A stretch of DNA of 43,432 nt from a virus. The translations under genes were made by a program, and so were the position numbers. Shown here piece by piece: positions 30,376 to 40,300 of this stretch (positions are counted from its first letter, which is position 1; every line of letters begins with the position of its first letter). The stretch is from positions 1 through 43,432 of the IMG/VR virus record IMGVR_UViG_3300032093_014925; one strand, 5' to 3'. Below the pieces are notes generated by a model that worked only from the letters and a program-made list of their open reading frames with translations, was not told where the DNA came from and did no database searches.

Positions 30376-31638
30376 ATGCCACAGACCATCCGTATCAAGC
30401 GTCGCGCGGCCGGCGGTGCCTCTGGTGCCCCTACATCCCTGGGTGTCGGTGAGCCCGCCTATTCGGAGGTCGACTCGATTCTCTACATCGGGCTGGCGAG
30501 CGGCGCCGTAGTGGCAATGGGCGGCACGGGTGCCTACGCCACGCTCACGAGTATTCAGACCATCAGCGGTGATAAGACCTTCTCGGGCATAACCACTTTT
30601 AGTGGTGCCGTTGCGCTGGGTGCCAATGCAACAGCCACGACTCCTGCCACGAGTGACAACAATGGCAGCGTTGCCACAACTGCGTTCGTCAAGAACCAAG
30701 GCTATATCACCGGCAACCAGACCGTCACGTTCAGCGGCGACGTCACGGGCACCGGTACAACCGCCATCGCCGTCACCATTGGCTCGGGTGTAGTCACGAA
30801 TGCCAAACTGGCAACGATGGCCACGAGCACTATCAAGGGTCGCGCCACCGCCGGCACGGGTGCGCCTGAGGATCTCACGGCTGCCCAAGTAAAGACGATC
30901 CTCGCGATCACAACGACTGACGTGAGCGGCTTCGACACCCAGGTGCGCACCAGCCGACTCGACCAGATGGCGGCCCCCACGGCTGCGGTGTCGATGAACA
31001 GCCAGCGGATCACGAACCTAGCCGCGCCAACCGCCGACAACGACGCCGCCCGCAAGGCCGACGTGGACGCAGCCCGAAACGGCCTCGACGTCAAACTCTC
31101 GTGCCGCGTTGCGACCACGGCGAACATCACGCTATCTGGCCCACAGACGATCGACGGCGTGTCGGTTGTCGCTGGTGACCGCGTCTTGGTGAAGAATCAG
31201 ACCACGACGAGCCAGAACGGCATCTACCTTTGTGCGGCCGGCACATGGACACGGGCTACCGACGCAGACAGTGACGCCGAAGTGAACGCTGGCATGTTCA
31301 CGTTCATCGAGGAAGGGACGACGAACGCAGACACCGGCTGGGTGCTGTCTACCAACCAGCCCATCACAGTCGGAACTACAGGCATCACGTTTACGCAGTT
31401 CTCAGGAACCGGCGGCGGCGTCCCTGCAAACTACGCCGGGCAGAACACGATTACGACCCTCGGCACGGTAACCACCGGGACGTGGAACGCCACGACGATC
31501 GCCGCGGCTTACGGTGGCACCGGACTCACCTCAGTGCTCAACGGCCTGGTGAAAGGCAACGGTTCTGCCTACTCCGCGGCCGTCGCCGGAACGGATTACC
31601 TCACCCCGTCGTCCGACCTGGACGGCGGCACGTTCTAG
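30376..31638 (+). CDS. Tail fibre with common shaft domain
   Basis: A 420-residue fibre. The N-terminus MPQTIRIKRRAAGG is a second type of cap shared with the next gene. The shaft has FSGDVTGTGTTAIAVTIGSG and VSMNSQRITNLAAPTADNDA, and residues about 235-345 contain QTIDGVSVVAGDRVLVKNQT and WVLSTNQPITVGTTGITFTQ. That last segment is a domain I know from fibres of many phages and prophages. It ends DLDGGTF. Likely role: receptor binding. Confidence 0.87.
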   Translation: MPQTIRIKRRAAGGASGAPTSLGVGEPAYSEVDSILYIGLASGAVVAMGGTGAYATLTSIQTISGDKTFSGITTFSGAVALGANATATTPATSDNNGSVATTAFVKNQGYITGNQTVTFSGDVTGTGTTAIAVTIGSGVVTNAKLATMATSTIKGRATAGTGAPEDLTAAQVKTILAITTTDVSGFDTQVRTSRLDQMAAPTAAVSMNSQRITNLAAPTADNDAARKADVDAARNGLDVKLSCRVATTANITLSGPQTIDGVSVVAGDRVLVKNQTTTSQNGIYLCAAGTWTRATDADSDAEVNAGMFTFIEEGTTNADTGWVLSTNQPITVGTTGITFTQFSGTGGGVPANYAGQNTITTLGTVTTGTWNATTIAAAYGGTGLTSVLNGLVKGNGSAYSAAVAGTDYLTPSSDLDGGTF

Positions 31639-31647
31639 GACATAGCC

Positions 31648-32187
31648 ATGCCGCAAACAATTCGGCTTAGACGCTCTACGACCGCATCGGCAGTCCCGAC
31701 TTCCCTGCTAACCGGGGAGATCGCGATCAACGAAGCGGATGGGATCATCTACTATCGCAACTCGTCAGGCGTTGTGACTGAATTCCGAAGCCGCATTGCG
31801 AATGGTGACAAGGGCGACATCACCACTTCGGGCAACGGGGCCACATGGACGATTGATTCGTCGGCGGTTACCTACGACAAATCCGCCCCCTATACGGTTA
31901 CTACTTACTCGAGCCAGACGCTTTCCACCTTGCTTGGCCAGCTCGTTCTCTGCGCTGGCGCTACTGCCGCGACCATCACCGTGCCGACAAATGCCACGAC
32001 CGCCATCGCGGTTGGCAGGCGCATCGACTTCGTCCAGACGGGCGCAGGACAGATCACATTCGCAGCGGCGTCCGGAGTCACTATCCAAGCCACGCCCGGC
32101 CTCAAACTGCGAGCACAGTTTAGCGCCTGCTCTCTTATCAAGACCGCCACTGACACCTGGGTACTTATCGGCGACCTCTCGGCGTAA
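31648..32187 (+). CDS. Short tail-fibre-like protein
   Basis: A 179-residue protein whose N-terminus MPQTIRLRRSTTASAVPTSL matches the cap of the previous gene (MPQTIRIKRR... PTSLGVGE versus PTSLLTGE). The remainder is beta-rich (TVTTYSSQTLSTLLGQLVLC, ITVPTNATTAIAVGRRIDFV, IQATPGLKLRAQFSACSLI) and resembles a fibre-tip beta sandwich. It may be a minor fibre or a fibre-bound adaptor. Confidence 0.72.
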   Translation: MPQTIRLRRSTTASAVPTSLLTGEIAINEADGIIYYRNSSGVVTEFRSRIANGDKGDITTSGNGATWTIDSSAVTYDKSAPYTVTTYSSQTLSTLLGQLVLCAGATAATITVPTNATTAIAVGRRIDFVQTGAGQITFAAASGVTIQATPGLKLRAQFSACSLIKTATDTWVLIGDLSA

Positions 32188-32192
32188 CCACC

Positions 32193-33326
32193 ATGCTGCA
32201 TTTCCCACCTATCGGCACATTCGCCGCCGGCTACAACGCCCCAAGCGGCCCTGCATTTAATGGCGGCAACATCGCATACGGCAGCCTGTACGAAGCAGCG
32301 CAAGCGATGGCGAGCTACTCCGCTTCGTCAGCGCCCACGGCAGGCGGCACGCTCACGATCAATGGCGTATCACTGGGGTCTTATGACTTCTGCGTAAAGC
32401 AAGGCGCCCAGACCATCTCGGCGTTCACAGCGACGGACTGGTTTACCGGCACGCAGGACACTCGCAGTGCATTCGTGGTGGTCAATGGGGCGCTCACGAT
32501 CAACACGGGCATTACGGTCATCCCAACCGTCCGTAAGTTGTTTGTGGTTGTCTACTGCACGGGCAACCTTACCGTTAACGGCACCCTTTCCATGAGCCTA
32601 AGGGGCGCTAACCACAGCGGCACGGGAAACAGCGGAGGAGCCACTACGGCAGGAGCTATTCGTATCGCAACCGGCACATATAGCGGCATCAGCAATCCGA
32701 CAATTCTTGCCGCCGGAGCAAGTGGTGGAGCCGCAACTCCCACCAACTTCGCTGGAAATCCCGGTCAGTCCGCCGGAGCAAGCATCAGAACCGGAGGCGG
32801 CGGTGGCGGCGCGTTAAAAGACAGCAATAGCGCTAATCCTACGTGGGGACCAGGAGCCGGTGCAGCAGGCACCTGCTTCAGCGGCGGGCCCGGCGGAGGT
32901 GCATTTGCTGATTTTTTTCAGAACGGGACCGGGCCAGCCGGTCCCGGTGGAAGCAACGGAGGCGCTGGCGGTTCGGGGGGCGGTGGCGGAGAGGGTGGCG
33001 TGGGGAACCCGAGTCCAGCCCGTCTCGGTGGATCTGCTGACACCGGAACAGGCGGCGTCCTGGTGGTGATTTCTGGAACCACCGTTTCGGGAAGTGGCTC
33101 CTTGGTTGCCAATGGGGGCAGCCAGACAAGCAGCAGCGCTTCCCCAGCCCCAAACTCTGGTGTTTGTGGCGGCGCGAGTGGAGGTGGGCTCGTGTGCCTG
33201 ATGGGACGTTCGATAGGTGGACCAACGCTATCGGCCGCAGGAGGAACCGCTATTGGAACGGGTTTCTCTCCCGTCAACGGCGGTGCGGGCGGCGCGGGCT
33301 TCGCTTCCCAACTCATTATTCCGTAA
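32193..33326 (+). CDS. Glycine-rich adhesin-like fibre tip
   Basis: A 377-residue protein. Residues 1-135 are a beta-rich attachment region. From about 137 to the end, Gly blocks alternate with short variable loops: GGGGGG at 201-206, GGPGGG at 231-236, GPAGPGGSNGGAGGSGGGGG around 247-266, and GGAGGAG at 363-369. This matches the polyglycine-II sandwich of T-even gp38-type adhesins, whose loops bind host receptors. GGVLVVISGTTVSGSGSLVA is the strand repeat typical of this group. Relationship to gp38 is by pattern only. Confidence 0.72.
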   Translation: MLHFPPIGTFAAGYNAPSGPAFNGGNIAYGSLYEAAQAMASYSASSAPTAGGTLTINGVSLGSYDFCVKQGAQTISAFTATDWFTGTQDTRSAFVVVNGALTINTGITVIPTVRKLFVVVYCTGNLTVNGTLSMSLRGANHSGTGNSGGATTAGAIRIATGTYSGISNPTILAAGASGGAATPTNFAGNPGQSAGASIRTGGGGGGALKDSNSANPTWGPGAGAAGTCFSGGPGGGAFADFFQNGTGPAGPGGSNGGAGGSGGGGGEGGVGNPSPARLGGSADTGTGGVLVVISGTTVSGSGSLVANGGSQTSSSASPAPNSGVCGGASGGGLVCLMGRSIGGPTLSAAGGTAIGTGFSPVNGGAGGAGFASQLIIP

Positions 33327-33341
33327 TCGCGGAGTGCAGGC

Positions 33342-35744
33342 ATGCCCATCTACAGAATTCTTCTTCGCCGAGGCACGGCCGCTCAGTGGGCGTCAGTCAA
33401 CCCGACGCTCGCGGAAGGCGAACTCGCGATTGAGCAAGACACGCAGAAGCTCAAGGCTGGCAACGGAACCGCGGTGTGGAATGCGCTGCCCTACCTGCCT
33501 CCATCTGCACACCAGTCAACCCATGCGCTTGGCGGCACGGATCCTCTAACGCCATCAGACATCGGCACCCTGTCCGCTGCACAAATTGAGTCGATGCTTG
33601 ACGCTCCTGGCTCCCGCCTTATCTACGTTGATTGCAACCGCACAGACTCCTACGCCGAAGACGGCACCCTCTATCGTCCCTATAAGACCATGCGATCTGC
33701 GCTGGCCTCGGTACCGCCTGCGTCGTCTCGCTCCGAATTCAATGATACGAGCAGGCGCTTCTACTGCTTTTGTGTCGCTCCCGGCTTCTATGACGAAGAG
33801 TCCGGCGGTGCGCTGAACATTCCCTATCGGCCGCATGTGGTATTCGATCTAAGCGGTGGCGCCACGCTTAAAGGCAACTATGTCCTCACGCGCCCCTCGG
33901 GCCTTCTGTCGGGCGCGTTCAACATCGCTGCGGCACTTACCAGCGGCAGCAACACCGTCAGCGTGTCCACGACCGACGCCAACTACGGTCGCCTAAAGGT
34001 TGGCTCTGTATTGGCCGGCACTGGCATTACCGCGGTAGCACCCAACAGCACTACCGTGATTACCGCGATCAATGGAGCCACGCTCACGCTTAGCAACAAT
34101 GCAACGGCTACCAATGCTAGTGCGACTATCTCAGTCGACACCGACGAACTGGGCAACGCCGTCTTCGCCATGATCGGCCCAAACAACCGCTCTGGCTACA
34201 ACAACGCGCGGCACAGCCACGTGGGGATCCTCGGCACTCTCACCATCACCCAGAGCGGTTCGACGACCACTGACGCAAGCGGCTTCACCCAAGTGCATCT
34301 GACGCGATGCGGCGTGCGCGGGGTCATCGAATTCACGGGATCGCGTTCTGACCAGAACCAACTGTTCTGCTGGAGCCATTCCGGCTTCGACACGCTCAAG
34401 GCAACAGGCAATCCGGCCGTCACCTTCTATGCCGCCGATACACAGAACTCGCAGGCTGGCAACGCCCTGGGGAACATCATCGGCAACGTCTTCCTCCAAA
34501 GCATCAACAATTGCTACTGGCACGCATGGGCATCGGTATTCACCACTGCTTCGATGGGCATTTCGCCCGGCGACGGCACCGTAATGCCTCCCTACAACGA
34601 ACTTGCTGCCACCTCGTTCACTCGCACGAGCAACGTAGCAACCGTCACCTTGGCACAGAATCACGGCCAAAGCCGCGACCTGCTCGCCGATGGCTACTGG
34701 CGAGAGCAGTACGTCCTGATCAACGGAGTGTCCGAGAACACCTCGTTCAATACGCCGGCCTTCGGAGCGAAGGTGGTCGCCTTCCCAGCGGCCAATCAGG
34801 TGTCGTACGAAAACACAGGCCCGGACGTTTCCACGCCGGTAACCGCCGCAGCCGCAAAGTGGATTAAAGGCACGTTTTTCGGAAATGCGAACGCGAGTGG
34901 CTTCATACAGGCCGGCCCATTTTTCTTGGCGGCCAATGAGGGCGCCATTCATACGCACCCCGGCTGGCGTACCAACACGCAACCTGGGACGGGCACGGCG
35001 TACACAATTGGCAGGTCGTCGGCAGTGACGTTTCGGTATCCGGCTATCGGCTGGACGGCCAACGCCCTGTATGTCCGCAACCGGCTGCTCCTCCCCGGCA
35101 ATGGCTATCAGTACCGCAACGTGACCGCCACCGGCGTTGGACGCAGTGGTGCAAGCCAGCCTACATGGCCCACCACGATCGGCGGCACGGTAGTGGATGG
35201 CGCTGTGACGTGGCAGTGCGAGCAATTGACTTTCCCGCTGGCATTCAATCTCGGGTTCACCGGCAGCATCACTACAGGAAGCAACCAGGTTGTGGTGGCG
35301 CTCGGCAGTGTGCTGGCCGCTAATTTCCAAGTCGGCCACACCATTACCGGCACTGGCATTCCGGCCAACACAACGATCACTGGTATCAGCAGCAGCACAC
35401 TCACGATCAGCAGCAATGCGACTGCTACCAACGCCGCCGCCACCCTGACGGTGTCGGGAACGCCAGCTTTTATCGGCTACAACGTGCAGCAGACGCTCGA
35501 ACTGCTCCACGACAGCAAGAACATCTACCACAACCAGATTGACAGCGGGGTGGCGGGAGCCACCACCGTGCAGGCCGCCATCAAGACGCTCAAGACGCAG
35601 GTGGATGGCAAACCGTCACTTGCGACCGTCCCAGTATCAGCCACCTCGGCCGGTACAGCGGGCACGATCGCCTACGACGCCAACTTCGTCTACGTCTGCA
35701 CCGCCCCAAACACCTGGGCACGAGCGGCACTTGCGGCATGGTGA
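33342..35744 (+). CDS. Long tail fibre with Mtd_N-like cap and beta-helix
   Basis: An 800-residue fibre or tailspike. The cap (YRILLRRGTAAQWASVNPTL, GELAIEQDTQKLKAGNG) matches that at 29671. Residues about 108-115 (DGTLYRPYKT) start a right-handed beta-helix, as in pectate-lyase-like spikes that often carry depolymerase activity. Two beta modules lie at about 197-267 and 635-705. The end (SATSAGTAGTIAYDANFVYV, then APNTWARAALAAW) is a common fibre tip. No catalytic triad can be placed by eye. Confidence 0.82.
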   Translation: MPIYRILLRRGTAAQWASVNPTLAEGELAIEQDTQKLKAGNGTAVWNALPYLPPSAHQSTHALGGTDPLTPSDIGTLSAAQIESMLDAPGSRLIYVDCNRTDSYAEDGTLYRPYKTMRSALASVPPASSRSEFNDTSRRFYCFCVAPGFYDEESGGALNIPYRPHVVFDLSGGATLKGNYVLTRPSGLLSGAFNIAAALTSGSNTVSVSTTDANYGRLKVGSVLAGTGITAVAPNSTTVITAINGATLTLSNNATATNASATISVDTDELGNAVFAMIGPNNRSGYNNARHSHVGILGTLTITQSGSTTTDASGFTQVHLTRCGVRGVIEFTGSRSDQNQLFCWSHSGFDTLKATGNPAVTFYAADTQNSQAGNALGNIIGNVFLQSINNCYWHAWASVFTTASMGISPGDGTVMPPYNELAATSFTRTSNVATVTLAQNHGQSRDLLADGYWREQYVLINGVSENTSFNTPAFGAKVVAFPAANQVSYENTGPDVSTPVTAAAAKWIKGTFFGNANASGFIQAGPFFLAANEGAIHTHPGWRTNTQPGTGTAYTIGRSSAVTFRYPAIGWTANALYVRNRLLLPGNGYQYRNVTATGVGRSGASQPTWPTTIGGTVVDGAVTWQCEQLTFPLAFNLGFTGSITTGSNQVVVALGSVLAANFQVGHTITGTGIPANTTITGISSSTLTISSNATATNAAATLTVSGTPAFIGYNVQQTLELLHDSKNIYHNQIDSGVAGATTVQAAIKTLKTQVDGKPSLATVPVSATSAGTAGTIAYDANFVYVCTAPNTWARAALAAW
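33933..34143 (+). repeat. GTGI beta module, copy 5
   Basis: Encodes TSGSNTVSVSTTDANYG and LAGTGITAVAPNSTTVITAI, ending NATATNASATISV, in the long fibre. Confidence 0.65.
35247..35457 (+). repeat. GTGI beta module, copy 6
   Basis: Encodes TTGSNQVVVALGSVLAANF and ITGTGIPANTTITGISSSTL, ending NATATNAAATLTV. Closest to copy 5 in the same protein. Confidence 0.65.
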
Positions 35745-35794
35745 TGCCAAGAAACTTCATGGCACGTGCATGGCCGAAATCTGACGAACGCGGC

Positions 35795-35802
35795 CATAAA
35801 TA
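35795..35802 (+). promoter_or_regulatory. CATAAATA element (copy 3)
   Basis: GGCCATAAATAAGTAGGAGA lies 14 bases before the ATG at 35817 and overlaps the region of the ribosome-binding site AGGAGA. Flanks differ from copies 1 and 2. Confidence 0.45.
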
Positions 35803-35816
35803 AGTAGGAGAGACAA

Positions 35817-37046
35817 ATGGCTGGCCCTCTGACCAGTTTTATCGACACGCTTCAGAAGAATCGGCCACTCCGCAGCGCGGTGCAGGGACTTCTTCCGCGC
35901 CGCCCCAGTTCCGTCATCGACCCAACGGAGGAGATGCTGGCCCGCGACCGGGAGATGGGCAACGACATCTCGAATCCGTTTCCCCCGCAGCGCCGCGTCA
36001 CCCCGGCCGCTATGCAGGAGCAACTCCCACCGCCGCAGGAGCCCCCGGAACTCATCGCCACCCCGCCCGCCATTGACGAGAAACGGCCCTACAAGGGAAT
36101 GGGCGTCCTGGAGGCCATGTTCACCCCGCACTCGATGGCCCTTGAGCGGCAGAAGAAGCAGGCCCGCGGTGCGGCACCCGGGATGTTGGCGGGTTCGCCA
36201 GCGGGGCTTGCCGGCTCGATTCGCGCGATCACCGACAACCCGGAGATGGACGAGGTCACCAAGCTCAAGCGGCTCGCCGACGTGACCGCAATCGCGGCAA
36301 TCGAGGCCGCCGACAACGACCAGCGGAAGACGCTGATGCGGGTGTCAGAGAACTACATGAAACGGGCCGCGTACCGCGAGTCAGCCGACATGAGCCGACA
36401 GACGGTCATGGACGCTCTTTCCAAGCAGCAGGAGAACATCGGCCTCCAACGGGGGCTGCTACAGGATCAACTCGCTTCGGAACGGGAACTGCTCGACCGT
36501 GGCGCCACCAACACCGAGCGGCTCAATGAGCAGGTCGCCCGACTTGCCCGCGAGTCGGCATCCCGCGGCACGGCCTTCTCGGACGAGATCGCCCCGCTCA
36601 TGCAGGATCGCGGGATGCCCGTCGAAATCTACGCCCGGCAGATGCAGGCCGCGGCGGCTGCGCGGAACCGGGAGAAGGGAGTTCCTGACCCCGCCGGCGA
36701 GGCGGCGGCCTATGACAACGCGAGGCTCAACGGATTGAGAGTGCGGATCGGCCAGCATATCTCAGATGCCATCAACTCGGGTTCCCCACTGTTCGATGAA
36801 AACCACCCTGGTTTCACCGAGTTCTCGATCCCCTACCGGGCGAAACTGATGGAGTCTCCTGACAAGTACGACCAACTGCGGTCGGAACTCACGAGCATCA
36901 TCGGCCCAGCAGTCTTTGACGAAGTACGGAAGGCCGGCATCCCATATAGCGAGGCCGCCAACTACGTCGAAGGACTCACGGGATCGATCCTCGGGCCGAA
37001 GCCGGAGGCCGGCGGATTCCTCGGGCAACTAAACCCCTTCCGATAG
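35817..37046 (+). CDS. Putative internal virion protein
   Basis: A 409-residue protein starting MAGPLTSFIDTLQKNRPLRS, with AGGAG before the ATG. After a Pro-rich stretch (about 60-85) comes a Gly/Ala/Ser stretch (GAAPGMLAGSPAGLAGS) and a long helical body with Glu/Arg/Ala (RESADMSRQTVMDALSKQQE). The end repeats Gly-Leu/Phe-Pro (FLGQLNPFR). It follows the fibres and precedes the 1159-residue protein, as internal core proteins do in podoviruses. The call is by context only. Confidence 0.58.
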   Translation: MAGPLTSFIDTLQKNRPLRSAVQGLLPRRPSSVIDPTEEMLARDREMGNDISNPFPPQRRVTPAAMQEQLPPPQEPPELIATPPAIDEKRPYKGMGVLEAMFTPHSMALERQKKQARGAAPGMLAGSPAGLAGSIRAITDNPEMDEVTKLKRLADVTAIAAIEAADNDQRKTLMRVSENYMKRAAYRESADMSRQTVMDALSKQQENIGLQRGLLQDQLASERELLDRGATNTERLNEQVARLARESASRGTAFSDEIAPLMQDRGMPVEIYARQMQAAAAARNREKGVPDPAGEAAAYDNARLNGLRVRIGQHISDAINSGSPLFDENHPGFTEFSIPYRAKLMESPDKYDQLRSELTSIIGPAVFDEVRKAGIPYSEAANYVEGLTGSILGPKPEAGGFLGQLNPFR

Positions 37047-37056
37047 GAGCCTACGA

Positions 37057-37311
37057 ATGTCTCTCATCCCCGCGCTCATCCGCGGCATGGCCCACTACCG
37101 CGCCGAACGCGAGCGACTCAACAAGCGTGGGAAAGATCCCTACGGCCTCGACATCGGTGAGGAGCTGGACTTCGGCCCGGGCCTCGACCTCGGCGATGCG
37201 GGCGATGAGATCGCCCGCAGTTTCCAGAAACTCGGCGTGATGGAAGGCTTGCCCAACGCCCCATCACTCCGCGTCCCGAAGCCGCAGTACCCGCAATACA
37301 AGCCGGAATGA
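37057..37311 (+). CDS. Unknown 84-residue protein
   Basis: The protein (MSLIPALIRGMAHYRAERER...) has a basic helical half and an acidic Gly/Asp half (GLDIGEELDFGPGLDLGD), ending in Pro/Tyr-rich KPQYPQYKPE. AGGAG is at good distance. It lies four bases before the giant gene and may be a chaperone or partner for it. No family is recognised. Confidence 0.58.
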   Translation: MSLIPALIRGMAHYRAERERLNKRGKDPYGLDIGEELDFGPGLDLGDAGDEIARSFQKLGVMEGLPNAPSLRVPKPQYPQYKPE

Positions 37312-37315
37312 GCCG

Positions 37316-40300
37316 ATGGTCCTCGAGATCGCAGCCCCCGGTGTGAGCCCGTTCGAGAAGCGTCGCAAGCCGCCCCTCGAGACGGCACCGGTGCCGCCCG
37401 AGGTCAAGCAGTCGATCCTCTCCCAACTTGCCGCACAGTCGGGGCAGGCGCTTGAGTCACTGGGGCTAATTCTCGACACCCCAGGAGCGATTGCCCGGGG
37501 AATCTTGGCCGGCGATCCCGCTTCGGGTTTCACATTCGACTCCCAGAGACGCGTCACCGGCACCGAGCTGCTCGACGCCTACGGGCTGAAACCCGACGAT
37601 GATGCTCTCGGCGGATATGGAGCGGGCCTGGCGGGGTTCGCTACCGAAGTCGTCACCGACCCCCTGTTCCTGTTCCAAGGTGGACTTGGGGCCATGTCCA
37701 CTGCCGCCAAGGCGGCGAAGGCGGCCGACGTCCTGCAATACGCCCCGAAGGCGGCGATGGCGAAGATGGGGCCAGACCTGCCATCTGTGCTGCGCGCCGC
37801 CGACAACACGCTCACGGGCCGGGCCACGCTCCAGAATCTCCAGCAAGCCAGAGTTCCGCTCACTGAGTCCACGCTGGACGTGCGGCCGATCGTGGGCGAC
37901 CGCGTAGCCCGGTTTCGCACAACTCTCCAAGACGTGATCGATGCCGCCCCGCAGAGCCAACGACAGGAAGCGATGCGGCAGGTGCGGGACTACCTGGGCA
38001 GCGACGAGGCCGTGCAGTCCGCGCTCGACCAACGCCTTGGCAACCTATTCGGATTCGGATTTGGCGGGAGTGCGACCACGTTTTCTCCGTTCTCCGATCC
38101 GACCACCGAGAAGATCCTCGATGCGTTCGACTACCTCGGGCAGTCTGCCGCTTGGAACCCGGCCACCAGAACTGCCGCCGCGCTCTTCGATAAACGGCTC
38201 GACGGCAGAACTGATGTCGCCGGCCAGATCGACGCCCTCAAGGCCAACAAGACAATCGACGTCGCGGGCCGTCGTGCAGGCGACATTCTGGCGACCCAGC
38301 ACGGCCAGATGCTTCGTGCCGTGAACCTCAACGACGAGGCCAAGCGACTACTCGGTGCGGACACGATGTTCTCGCGCGAGGGCAACGACCTGGCTCTCCG
38401 GCTCGCCACCGGAAAACCCACCGACACCGACCTGGCGATCCTTGCTGAATCCCCGGAACTGGATGAATGGCTGCAAAACTGGGATGGGTACCGAAAGAGC
38501 GCCATTCTGCGGGCGGAGCTGAAGGGGCTTCGGCTCAACGAGTACCACGACGAATTCGGCAACGAGTTCAATCCGCGGTACGCCCAGGAGTTCGAGTTCG
38601 GTCCAGTGGGCACCGGGGCCGGCCAACTCGATCGCGCCGCAACGATCGAGAACATGTATTCCCGAAACCCCGACCTCGCGCTTCCCGGCGGCGACATCGA
38701 ACTGCGGGAGATCAGCCTGCTCCCGATGGTTCGCGAGCACGCGATGCGAAAGACCGACAGCCCCTTCACCGACGAGGAAGTGGGCGAGGAGATTGCCCGC
38801 TTCATCACGGAGAAGCACGGGAACCCAATGATTACCGATGCCCAGGGGACGGGCATCGCACGCGTGATGCGGAAGCTGAATCCGAACCTGCCCGCCGATA
38901 CCCCGGCGTTTTCGGAGCATCCGATCAACGCCCAGATGCGGTACATGGTGAACACCGAGATCCGGCTGGCGACGGCCAACCATATCTATGACTCGATGGC
39001 CGAGGCCGCCCAGCCTGGGCGATTCAGCCAGCAGCCTGGCGGCATCTACCGTTCTGTGGACGAAGTTCTTGGGAAATACGCCGGCCGGCTTGGGTTCGAG
39101 ACGACGGGCAAGTTCAGCCGCCCCCGCAAGGTGGTCGCCGAGCAGCTCCGCGCCAGGATCGCCGTCCGCAACGGGCTGAACCTCAACGACGTCAAGCTCA
39201 AGAACTACTACATCCCCGAGGAGACAGCCGACCGCCTCGTGAGGATCGCCGACTTCTACAACGTGCCCCAAGCACAGGAAGAAGTAGGCAGCATGTTCAA
39301 CATCTTCACGAGCCTGTTCAAAGGCTTCATCCTCGCCTACCCGTCTCGATTCACTCGCGATGCTTACTCCAACCTCGCGAGCATCTGGCTCGAGACTGGC
39401 GATGCCCCCGGGGCAGTCGCGGGCATGTGGGCCGCGAGCAACATCATGGCCGGCAAGCCCGAGAAGGCGATCGGCTATCTGGCAAAGATCCCCCGCTACG
39501 CGAGATACACGGTCAACGGCGTAACCGACCAGGCCGGGCTGCTCCGCGAATTCGAGCGGGACGTGGGCGGCAACGGCGTGCTGTCGGGCTTGGCAACGAG
39601 TGACCTGCTTACGAGCAACCGTGAGGGGAAGATTTCCCAGTTCATTCCCGGTTCAGTCCCCGTCTCCATTGGCGAAGGACTCCGCGAGCTACTCCCCACG
39701 AGCGAGCGGAATCCCGTGCAGATGCTTCAAGATTTTGGAGCGATCCGCAACGTCACCAACACGTTCGAGACTCGTAATCCGATTCTCAACGCCGGCCAGA
39801 AGGTCGGCGACGCCGTCGACTCGATGGCTCGGCTTGGTGGCTACCTCGCGCTTCTGCGAAAGGGCATTGGGCCGCAGCAGGCCGCACAGCGAATGAAGGC
39901 GGCGCTCGTGGACTACGCGAGCCTAACGCCCTTTGAGCGCCACTACATGAAGAACATTTTCATGTGGTGGAGTTACCAGAGCCGCGTCGGCAAGTACGCC
40001 GCCGAAAGCCTCATCAACAACCCCGGTGGCCGGTACGCGCAGATGGTGCGGGCCGTAAACAACCTCCAACGCCCCGGTGAGGAAGGCTACATCCCCACGA
40101 GCCTCCGTCAGCAGGTGGCGGTGCGTCTCCCAGACTATCTCCAGTTCAACCCGGGTACTACGACCTATCTCAAGAACATCGACCTCCCCGGCTTGGACAC
40201 GATCAACATCCTGCAGCCGGCACCCGTGGGGCAGTATTTCCCGGTCAACGTGCAGGGCACGATCCAAGAGCTGCTCAACCAGTCGAACCCGGTGCTCAAG

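Noticed and set aside
29671-35744. Diversity-generating retroelement linked to the Mtd_N-capped fibres
   Set aside because: No reverse transcriptase gene and no template/variable repeat pair is visible; the Mtd-like cap alone is common in fibres.
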